Assembly: GCA_032718475.1 (NCBI GenBank) | Contig: JAUCBJ010008300.1 | Location: forward strand, 60,541 to 124,540 | DNA: 64,000 nt | From: Nemertoderma westbladi | Lineage: Eukaryota; Xenacoelomorpha; Nemertodermatida; Nemertodermatidae | Reading direction: 5' to 3' | Part shown: piece after piece, positions 40,866 through 50,600 of the stretch | Position numbering within the stretch: the first letter of the stretch is position 1 | Layout: the number at the start of each line of letters is the position of its first letter | Translations under genes and position numbers: made by a program | The notes under the pieces: generated by a model | Databases searched by the model: none | The model's input: the letters and a program-made list of their open reading frames with translations, nothing else | Told to the model about the DNA's origin: nothing

Positions 40866-41716
40866 CCGCTCCATGAAAACAGGATATTATCGTGCATAAA
40901 ATATACGGTTTTCACCAATAATCAATCAAACTATAGAATACTTAGGGCGTACTTACATATTTACAATTAAGTTTCAAACAATACTTCCTTTCTACGTAAT
41001 GATTCGATACAAAATAATTACAAATTCAAACTTTACGTATTTAAGGCTTTACTAAGTAAGTACAATATAAATCTAAATTAAATTCACCAATATAAATCTA
41101 TTGCATCTCAGATATTGCATAAATTCAAACAATTACAAATACAAATAAATGAAAACAATAAGAAAGGCTCGCAAGTCTTCCATCTACTATTGTATCTCAA
41201 ATATTGCATAAATTCAAGTAATTACAAATACTTTCGTACCTAAATGTAGATTGCATAAGTTTTGGAATAATTACAAATATGAGTCTTTCTGAGCACAAAT
41301 TTTTCTGTCTATAAAACTTTCTCTTTAGGTACAAATACTACTTATAAAATATAAATTGCATAATATTCGGAACAATACAAATTGCATAAGTTTGGAATAA
41401 TATAAGTTGTATAAGTTCGGAATAATTACAAATATAAAATATAAATTCTTACTAAATATAAATCTTACTAACTATAAGTCTTTACTTAAATATAAATATA
41501 AACTGCATAAGTTTAGAATAATATAAACCTTTGCATCTCAAATATGAAACATAAATCTTTCAAATATAAGTTCCTTCTAAATATAAACTTTCTAAATTTC
41601 ATAAATTCGGAACAATACAAATTGCATAAGTTTTTTAAATATAAAACATATAATTCAAATAAATCACAAATCATAAGAAAGGCCCACGAGTCTTCCGTCC
41701 ACCCTTGCCCTCCCCT
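40866..41716 (-). other. AT-rich 3' internal region with degenerate short repeats
   Basis: Between ORF3 and the 3' LTR the sequence is built from variants of GCATAAGTTYGGAATAAT and TACAAATATAAA, seen near 41115, 41207, 41251, 41356, 41385, 41410, 41504 and 41598. Two copies of the dispersed motif sit here (41164-41181 and 41679-41696). No clean polypurine tract adjoins the LTR; the bases next to it read GGAGCGG on the sense strand. Confidence 0.6.
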
Positions 41717-43204
41717 TTATCGCTTAGTTGATCGAGCCCTGCCGCGTCCTCGAAAACTGCGCACAGGTGACTTTGCTCGCGATATGGGACTAATGGGGCG
41801 AGTCACTGGTTTACTTGGGACGTTGAGAGACGGTGCAACTATTTCCTCGCAAATTCGTCTGTTTGGCATCCCGAAACCTCGACCAATTCCTCGTGACCGA
41901 TCAGTTGTCGCTACAGTTGGTAGAACGTCTGGGAACGCGTGAGAAGCGGACGACGCAGACCCAAGAGTAGCTTGCGCCCCCTGTTGATCAGCTGGTGTAT
42001 GTCCCGATCCTCCTACTGGTTCTCTTGGAAGTGATACCGTATCCCGAGTAACTCGAATAGTCGGCTCAACTCCCTTGCGTTCTTCTACATTAATAATTTT
42101 CTTCAATTGTTGGCCCACCTTCTGGACCCGTATGATCCTACCCTGCCCGTCCTCCCGAGGGTGACGTGCAGACGGCGCAACCGGAGTGGCTGATATATTC
42201 GTCGCCTCTAGGACCTCTTCTTCCTCGAATACGCTCGCTCGTATACGTTTATGGTAAAACGCGGCTCGGTACGCCCATGCGACGGTTAACCAAGCTCCTT
42301 TGTTCCGCTTTTCAGTTCGGAAACGATCAAATTCACCATACGTGATACGATTTACGACTTTCTGAAAATTCCACGTGTTCTTGTTATCTGGGTGAATCTG
42401 TAACAGATACTCGCGCACCACTCGGAATCCGCTGTCGTGGGGCAAAATATCGACAACCTCGATAAGTTCGTCATATTGAGGCATAGCGGAGATGTATCCT
42501 TCCGACATCATCGTTTGAGGATTCACCGCCCAAAATCCAAGATGCGCTCTCATCGGAAACCGTCTTCTTTGTGCTGATACATGTTCGTCGGCTAAATCTT
42601 CCCACTCATCAAATAACTTCCTCACGAGTTTTACAGATTCGTGTTCATAAGGTATGTCTCTTAGTTGGCATTCAGATGCTCGATGTCCCTTTATATTGCA
42701 GTAAGTACACTGAGCCATAAATCTCCAGCAAGTATAAAAGGTATGAGACCCTTGATCCCCACACCATCCACAGATTAGCTGAGTCGTAGTAATGTGCTTT
42801 CCACTGCACTTTGCCATATGATGTCCAGCGACGCCACATTTACTACACATCGTATTAGCAGGGTACCACACTCGTTCGTATATAAGATCTCCAATCGGTC
42901 GAGCGCTTCCTCCCACACTATAATCGTAATCATCTGGGTCTATGGGTTGGTAGGTTTCTGAAGGTTGTATGCAAACTATAGCATCTGTTGCTTCAAGTTG
43001 TCGAATCTCCGTCTGAGATTTCTTCGGGAGGTTCCTTTCTATCTCAAGAAGTTCCTCTAAAGGATCGTCGGCGATCGTAGTAGTTACGTTGAAATCATCA
43101 CCGAGGTGACCGATAGGCGCGCGCGTCTGCCGTGATTCATCCGTAATCTCCACGATACGTTTTGAGCAAAGTTTATGCTCTCGAAAACTTCCGGTGTCAT
43201 CTCC
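41717..43204 (-). CDS. Downstream ORF3 with three CCHC zinc knuckles
   Basis: The frame opens after a stop at 43207-43205 and ends at 41717. There is no ATG before the first zinc knuckle; position 43153 is GTG, which is not a normal eukaryotic start. Counting from there, 478 residues contain three knuckles at about 102-115 (CX2CX4HX4C), 127-141 (CX2CX5HX4C) and 147-160 (CX2CX4HX4C), then a mixed region and an Arg/Ser/Gly-rich basic tail ending R-G-R-G-R-A-R-S-T-K-R. This is the build of a nucleic-acid-binding, nucleocapsid-like protein. The frame is -1 relative to ORF2, and the 121-nt overlap suggests an ORF2-ORF3 fusion by frameshift, though I see no canonical slippery heptamer; splicing is the alternative. 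Confidence 0.7.
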   Translation of the reverse strand, partial: GDDTGSFREHKLCSKRIVEITDESRQTRAPIGHLGDDFNVTTTIADDPLEELLEIERNLPKKSQTEIRQLEATDAIVCIQPSETYQPIDPDDYDYSVGGSARPIGDLIYERVWYPANTMCSKCGVAGHHMAKCSGKHITTTQLICGWCGDQGSHTFYTCWRFMAQCTYCNIKGHRASECQLRDIPYEHESVKLVRKLFDEWEDLADEHVSAQRRRFPMRAHLGFWAVNPQTMMSEGYISAMPQYDELIEVVDILPHDSGFRVVREYLLQIHPDNKNTWNFQKVVNRITYGEFDRFRTEKRNKGAWLTVAWAYRAAFYHKRIRASVFEEEEVLEATNISATPVAPSARHPREDGQGRIIRVQKVGQQLKKIINVEERKGVEPTIRVTRDTVSLPREPVGGSGHTPADQQGAQATLGSASSASHAFPDVLPTVATTDRSRGIGRGFGMPNRRICEEIVAPSLNVPSKPVTRPISPISRAKSPVRSFRGRGRARSTKR

Positions 43205-44031
43205 TTAGCTGAAGTTTGATCGTGTGACGTCCAATGGCAAGGTAGGCTCGCGAGTCTTCCACCCCATTCTTCCATCTCACCTTTCTCGAAAGCCTTGTAG
43301 GCTCTGTATAGGCTAAGAGCTTCTTTCTTTTCGCGGGTTGACTGATTCGCCTCGTCCAGCGTAAGTTCAAATACATCGGGTTCAACAACCTTAGGTGGGT
43401 AAATGACAGTTTCTCCCGCCTTTGGTCCGGTCATAGCAAATGAATGATATGGATTCGATAAAGGATACCCTCCTTCCTGGTAGCGTAGTTGTTGATGATT
43501 CGAACACCTCGCCAATATCGGTTCGGGATTTTCCTTATTCAAACGCATCGGAATCGCATTTCGTTGTTCGCGCATACAAGAACCGCATTGATAATAAAGT
43601 TTATAAACTGAAAATGCTTCCTTGGTTTCTCTATCGTCCCCTCGAGTTCGTCTGTAAAGATGCATTCCATCGAATTCATCGCGTACCGCAGGCATAGGTT
43701 CATGCGCCTTCAGGTATTGCATGGTATGATACAAACGACTAATTTCAGTATCGGGGTCTTCGCTAATGTCTCCCGTGTCACACAAGGCATCGTACGGGTA
43801 AAGTTCGTTGAAGGTTTGGCGCAAACTTTCGATTCTTTCGTTCAATGCGTTTTGCCTTCTCTTTAATACGTTCGAGTCATATTTAGTTCTCGCGAGTTTC
43901 GCTGTACTTTCCGATAATTCTTTTATACCAAATATAGTGTAATCCTTGGCTCCAAATCTTTCGAATGGCGCTGCTGCCTCCTCTTGGATATCATATCCCC
44001 ATCTCGGCTCTCCTTGTATCCCTTTCTCCAT
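43084..44031 (-). CDS. Downstream ORF2, unknown function
   Basis: The open frame runs 44151-43084; the first ATG is at 44031, giving 315 residues, whereas the upstream part could be joined by splicing (only TTG/GTG-type codons precede the ATG). The product is hydrophilic and charged, with probable helices, a C-x2-C pair about 185 residues into the 351-codon version and another Cys/His cluster some 25 residues later, which may be one zinc site. One copy of the dispersed motif is translated as R-L-A-S-L-P at about 43243-43260. It ends inside the start of the next frame, overlapping by about 121 nt. The position after integrase is where env-like or accessory genes sit in retroelements, but there is no signal peptide or membrane segment. 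I do not recognise the family. Confidence 0.6.
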   Translation of the reverse strand: MEKGIQGEPRWGYDIQEEAAAPFERFGAKDYTIFGIKELSESTAKLARTKYDSNVLKRRQNALNERIESLRQTFNELYPYDALCDTGDISEDPDTEISRLYHTMQYLKAHEPMPAVRDEFDGMHLYRRTRGDDRETKEAFSVYKLYYQCGSCMREQRNAIPMRLNKENPEPILARCSNHQQLRYQEGGYPLSNPYHSFAMTGPKAGETVIYPPKVVEPDVFELTLDEANQSTREKKEALSLYRAYKAFEKGEMEEWGGRLASLPCHWTSHDQTSAKEMTPEVFESINFAQNVSWRLRMNHGRRARLSVTSVMIST

Positions 44032-44139
44032 AATTAGGGGTGTAGTTACATAATCATTACTACTAGAGGGAATACAACAGAGTTTGTGGTTAGTTGTGAG
44101 GAGACGTGAGAGTTTCGTCTGCCTTTTGGGCTTCGACAA

Positions 44140-44690
44140 CGCTCTAACCTCCTACCCATAGCCTAAGATCTAAGGTTTCTTTAATGACACGCTGCTTCTT
44201 ATCTAAAATATTTTGCCGAAGTAAAACGAATTTGGGCTAAACTGGCCGTGAGTCTAAAATACTCACTTTTTGATCCCAAACTATTATCAGAAAATAAGCA
44301 GTCAAGAATTAGTAATAAATATAGGGGAGTCTATTTTGTCGTAACTTATTGAAACAAGACCGTGTAAAATTTAATTAAAATTTTAAGAAAGGCTCGCAAG
44401 TCTTCCTCTCTTGTTTCTCTAATTTTAAGTTCCACCCGACTGTACCCTGAAATCTATTCACTGGAGAAAATTTTAAAAATTTTTCAAATCCAAATGGATT
44501 GTCTAAAATTTCGAAAATGTCTCAATATTGTGAGTTCCAAGTAGAATTCCATTTCTTATACCTACAAATCCCGCTCCTATGTGACACATAAGGGTACTAC
44601 CCTCAATGTTCACATATAAAGACAATGGAATTCTACCGCTGTCCTTACTACGGTGTACAGGTACGTGGAAATCTATTTGTAAACTCCTAA
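44140..44690 (-). other. Spacer between integrase frame and downstream frames
   Basis: About 390 (open frame) to 660 (first ATG) nucleotides separate the integrase stop from the next coding frame, too far for ordinary frameshifting. One copy of the dispersed motif lies at 44389-44406. The region is AT-rich with no frame of note. Splicing to an acceptor near 44150, or a subgenomic RNA, is plausible but not shown. Confidence 0.5.
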
Positions 44691-47600
44691 TTATTTACTA
44701 GTATTAGGTGGAGATTTGTAGTCTCCAGACTCGTTACGAGTCTCTTCAAGAAGTACGAGACGTTGAGTCGGTCTGTCTACTGTGCGACCGTCAATTGTCC
44801 GTACCGTCACAGTTCTTGTCACTCCATCCATAGATGGATGTGTGGCTAAAATGACACCTGTTATCCAGAAGCGTCTTTTCAGATTCACTTCTGCCAACAG
44901 CACGTGATCTCCCGGCTTTAATGCGCGGGTGTTATTGTACCAGTTTGTTCTGGCAGAAATAGAGGGCAAATAATGGTTTTGCCATATTTCCCAGAATTTG
45001 TTAGCCAGTAGTTGCGTGATTTTCCACGCTTTTTTCCCGTAACTATCGCTTTCCATTGGAATGGAAATCGGCGTTAATGTCGTCGGTGCCTGCATAAGCA
45101 GGTGTGCCGGTGTTAAAGCAAACTGGGATTGTTTGTCATCGGGTACTAATACTATTGGTCTAGTATTTAGTATTGCCTCGATTTCAACAAAAAATGTTGT
45201 CAGTTGGTCGTCTGTTAATATGTGGTTTACTGGAATGACCTTTGCCATTGCTGTCTTTATAGATCTAATCAGTCTCTCCCAGACTCCGCCTCTCCAAGGA
45301 CTATCTGGAGGATTAAACTTCCAAACAATCTTGTGAGGTTGCAGTTCGTTCGAGATTTGATCATGATCTAATCTCTTAAAGGCTCTAGCAATCTCATTCC
45401 GAGCACCAACAAAGTTTGTCCCTTGGTCTGAGTACAAGCATTTTACTAGTCCGCGTCTAGCGATAAATCGCCGCAGTGCTAGTATAAACGCGTTGGTGGA
45501 AAGATCCATCACACGTTCAATGTGAACTGCCCTACTGGACATACATGTGAAAATCAGTCCCCAGCGTTTTACTAGTATACGTCCACGTTTAGTATGTATG
45601 GGACCAAAGCAATCAATTCCAGTCTCTGTAAAAGGTGGTCTGAATGCTTGAAGTCGTGCTTGTGGTAGTTCACTCATTTCTTGGGTACCTATTCTAGAAT
45701 GTACCTTTTTACAAATAATACACGTACGTGTCACTGAACTTAACGCTTTACTGGGTCTAATTAATACAAATCTAGTACGTAAGTAGGAAAGACAGTGGTG
45801 TCTTCCAGCGTGTTTCAGATGTAAATGTGCGTCCAGTATCATTGCACGTTGTAGTTCGTGATGTTGCGGTATTATTATTGGGTACCTAAAGTTCGTGTTA
45901 AAGTCAATGTTTTGAAGCCGAGATTTATGACAAATTAAGCCATTATAAATAATCGGACTCCAACTCAGTATCGGTGACGACTTGATTGGTTGACCTTGAT
46001 TTATAGATGTGAATTCGCGCGCGAAATATCGCAGTTGGTAATGGCGAATTAATTTAATCTCACACCTGTCAATCTCAGCCAATGTAAGTCGACGTGTAAA
46101 GTCACGTTTGCCTTTAACGTATTGTACAAAACGTACAATCCACGCTAATTTTCGGCAAGCGTTTGACCAAGAGTCTGTTAAGTTTACAATACGGTCGACA
46201 TAAGTATTTGTGACGTCATCAGGTAAGTCAATTGGGAATTTGGAAGGTTTTAAATTACTAGAAGGGCCCACGGGTCCGCCGGCAAGTATTCCCTTGTTGA
46301 CTGTTGATCCGTCCGGGTCTACAAGTAATTTGTCCTTCTTTGTCTTCTTACCTTGATTGTCAGTACTTTGTAAGTCGATCGTTAATGGTGGTTTGAACTC
46401 TATGGGATCAGTGGGTTTCGCTAAACTTATTTTTCTGCCGACATTAATCCCAGGTCTCGCCATAGGTTGCAGGTTCGGTATGTCTCTTGAGCGCAAAGTA
46501 ACACCTGTATTTACATTAGCGTAGGTACTACCCACATCTGTAATACATGAGGTTTCACCGTGCTTATGGTTGCTCAAGTGTGTCAAAATTGGTAGTTTGT
46601 CAATACAAGGCCGCTCCAATAGGGAAACTGCGGCTTTATTGTTAGTCAATACATTACTAGTGTCTAGTCGACTGTCTAGTAGTGTGTCTGGCGATACGTC
46701 TGGTAACGTATCTGGTTGTTTGTCAATAGAAGGCCGCTCCAATAGGGAAACTGCGGCTTTACTGTTTGTCAGTGCGTTACTAACGTCTGGTGGAACATTT
46801 TGTGACATGTCTGTCAAAACGTCTGGTTGACCGTCTAGTAACGTGTCTGGTTGACCGTCTGGCGATATGTCTGGTGTAGAAAGGCTCGCAAGTCTTCCTC
46901 TCTTGACCTTTGAAGTTATATCCTTCCATTTCGCCTTCGGTTTTTTCTTGAGTTTTGCCGCCGTTGTCTTTTTCTTTGTCTCGACGGGCACTGTTGAGGT
47001 TGTTGGGGTAGGTAGACTCGCAAGCCTATCATCTGTCGTCGATGGAGTCTCTAGCTGACTCGTCTTCTCCCCAAGTTCTAAACTCCGCTGGTGGGTTAGC
47101 TGCTCCTTGTGACTTATCATACTAGTTACACGTCTGTGATGTTTTGTCGACTGTAGCGTAGTATGGTTCACGTCGTGTGAAAAGGAATGAATTGAGTTTG
47201 TAGTCAATAAACTACATGTACTCTGTACGTCGTCTTCCTCGTCACTTACGTCTAGTGTGCGCACAGGCGCTCGAGTATACCACCCTATCGGCGTTCTGCA
47301 GGCGTATGCGTTTCCTGCTACAACTGCCGATGGTCTGGTTTCCCACACCTGGTGTAGGTTGAATTGGTCCGTCCCGATCAGCATTGCTACCGATCTATAA
47401 TTGACAGGACATTCGGGTACACCAAGGTGTCTGAAATACTTACGGTCCTCCAGAGATTGTTCCGGCACTGGACCTAGTAGGTTACTAAAGTCCTTCGTGG
47501 CCGCAAAGGTTAGATCTCTAAAGGGCAACAAAGACCTCTCCCTCTCGCTGTGTTGCGATTTTGGAAGAAGAGAGTCTAAGTCCAACTTAACTCGTGTCAC

Positions 47601-50600
47601 TGGTATTGCACGCTGGCCGTGCATACTACTTACTGTATAACTTACGTGCTTACCTTGTCTAAGATCTGTTACGACGTCAGCTATCTTTTCATCTACGTAA
47701 CTGTGAGATGAGGCTGAGTCTAGAATCGCGTAAATCCTCTTACTCCCTTTTGTGCCAGTAACTTTAATTGGGATTACACTGAATCCCTTCAGTTGGTCAG
47801 TGGTCAGGAGCGCGATTGACGGTTGTTCGTCTCCATTTGAATATTCGTCGTCTTCTGATTCTTCGTCCGACGATCCGGATTGTTCTGAAAAGCAATCCTC
47901 TATATGGGTCACGAAAGTCGGAGTCGTTTTCGATTCCCGTTTTCGGTAAGCCGCATCACATCTCGCTGCTGCTTCCGGGTGTTCCCTGGCGAAGCGTTTC
48001 GTCGGCGTGTGGCTGTCTGTGTGGAGCAGACCGTCGTGGTTGCGTCCACAGGATGGACAAGTGTCGGTATTTGGGCAATCCTTACGGACGTGTCCGTGTC
48101 GCGTACACCGCCAACAAGAGTCCAGTGGCCGTATCTGCAGCCGTCGTTCTTCTGAGTTCAACTCGCGAAATTGTCGACAACCTCGTAACTTGTGACCAAT
48201 ATACCGCTTACCTAAATGTTCGCAGTATTGGCAGCCGTTGAAGTCGGTGCTGAGTTGCTGTCTCGTCTGTTTCGTCCCAATGGGCGCAGATACTCTATTA
48301 CCGTCTGAGAATTGTCGTGATTCCGTCGGTGTGGCGTAAGTGGCCGTCTTTGTGGATGTTGTCTGGGGTTTTTGTCGGTTAGAGGATGGCAGTGTGATCC
48401 CTTCTGCCACGATGTGCTGGTCGGTATAGTTAGATCGAGTTTCTACTACCGCCTCCCTGGATATTAAAAGGTACACATCTTCTAATTTTAGGAATCCTCC
48501 TCGCTCCTCTCGCTGGTATTCGACCTTCCTCCACTCCCGACGAAGTCGATGGTGGAGTCGTCCTATTATCTTTAATAGGACTGTAGGGGTATTTCCGTAA
48601 TCAAGTTGTCCAATTGATCTTAAGGTAGTGATAGCGTTCTTAATCTCGTCAGCCAGTTTTAGTAAGTCGACGGGTTTAGTGATAGCCCCTCCCTTACAGA
48701 GTTCTTCTATTACTGACCTGGCCATACTCACTGTACCTCCGTATATCGAAGTCAAACGATCGTACGCTAGTTCGAAAGCGTCTGGTACACCGACGAAAGT
48801 CTCCGCCAAACGTTTAGGTTCTCCTGACAACGTTTGGAGCAAGTAATTGAACTTCTCTCGTGATGTAAAGGCGCACACGGCGATCTGGGATTCAATATAG
48901 TCTACGAAGGTATGCCAGTGTTTTGAGCTACCGGAGAACTTCGGTGGTTGTTGTACCGGCAATCCCTGTCTGGCTGCGAATTTCGCTATCTCCTCGGCAA
49001 CGTTCAGAGTTTCGCGTCCTTGGTTGGTAGTCTGGTTGATGTTCTCCCTTCTAGGCGCTTTTCCCTGATACGATGTGGGGTTTGAAGGTACCGGTCTTTG
49101 TGGTCCCTTCGGGTGTCTATTGTGTTCGAATTCGGAATTTCTCGAACTGTCGGTGTAACCTTCCTCCAGACGTTCCTCAATCCGGGCCAACTTGTTGACA
49201 ATGTCGGCGAACTGTTGCGCACCGATCGCGCCCGCTGGTGGTAACGCCTTCTGTGTCGGTGTATTCTGTGGAGGATTATCTGCAAAGGAGTTGTCTGAAC
49301 GCTCGCGTTTATATTCATCGGCCGCCCCTGTTCTAAATACCTCGCGTTTCGGGTAATCCGATTCGCTCGAAGTACTACTATCATCTGGATATGGTGGTCG
49401 ACGTGCTCGCGTTCGTTGCGTCGTACGAGTTCTAACGGCTCGTTTCGGAACATCGTCCACTGATCTCCGTTGTTCGGTAGGCTCACAAGTCTTCCTCGAA
49501 GTCGTAGATTGCGATGTAAACTGGTTGAACGGTCGCGTCTCCACTGTTCTCCGTTGTTCGGTAGGCTCACAAGTCTTCCTCGAAGTCGTAGATTGCGATG
49601 TAAACTGGTTGAACGGTCGCGTCTCCACTGTTCTCCGTTGTTCGGTAGGCTCACAAGTCTTCCTCGAAGTCGTAGATTGCGATGTAAACTGAACCGGTGG
49701 GCGAATGACAGCATTTGAGACAACTGGCCTTGTAGGTCGAAACGTCATTGGGTAAGCGTAATGTGTAACGGGTTTAGGTGTCAAAGGTGGACTCACCTGT
49801 TTTGTCGTCAGTAGCGCAGGTCCGGTCAATAAACTACTACGATCCGTAATCGGTGGGTTACTTACCTTGACTTTCGGAATGGGCGACGACGTTGCTCTTG
49901 GCGGTGTAAACTCGTCCGGAATAACAAACCTGTGGTCCGTCGCACCATGGATAGGAGAAATGTTACTACTACCCGCAATCGAAACAGGTTCCTTAGTCGT
50001 AACCGGTGCAAACATATGAGTTACTTGTGGGAATCGTTGACACACGTCTTTTACTAATTGTCGTTCCCGTCCGGGTGCTCCTACGCTTCCTTCCTTCTTC
50101 CGTTCCTGAATTTGGCGATGTCTTACCTCTAACTGGTCCAAATCATGTCCGTCGCGAGATCTCATCGATCGATCGCGGGCTAGAAGATCCAGATTTTCCT
50201 TAGTTTCGGCTAATTCTCTCGCCCTCTTCTCAAGTTCGAAACGAAGTTTAACTTCCTTTTCTCGTTGTTCCGTTTGTTGTTGTTGCGCCTCGAACTCTGC
50301 TTGTCGTATCGCTTGTTGGGCTTTTATTTGCCGTGTCTTCATCTCGACTCTGGCTTCCGAAACTACTCTTTGTCGCTCTAACTCTGCCGCAGCCGTTTGT
50401 CGCTCTAACTCTGCCGCAGCCGTTTGTCGCTCTAACTCAGCCGCTGCAGCTGCCGCTGCCGTTTGTCGCTCTAACTCGGCCGCTGCCGCTGCCGTTTGTC
50501 GCTCTAACTCGGCTGTTGCCGTTCGTTGCGCTAACTCGGCCGTTGCCGCTTGTTGGGCAATGTCCAACTCTAACCTTTCCATTTCGGCCGCTTCGAGTTC

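Noticed and set aside
41544-41942. 132-codon plus-strand frame at the 3' end of the LTR element
   Set aside because: Half is AT-rich non-coding sequence and half is antisense to the basic tail of ORF3.
43084-43204. Canonical -1 frameshift site joining ORF2 and ORF3
   Set aside because: No X-XXY-YYZ heptamer is in register within the overlap; frameshifting remains possible but unsupported.
46140-46230. Y-V-D segment near residue 1785 as a remnant of the RT Y-x-D-D box
   Set aside because: It continues R-I-V-N-L-T-D-S-W and leads into the normal pre-integrase segment; there is no second Asp and no other RT motif around it.
47816-48241. 141-codon plus-strand frame
   Set aside because: Lies opposite the zinc-knuckle region of the polyprotein; composition and position are those of an antisense shadow.
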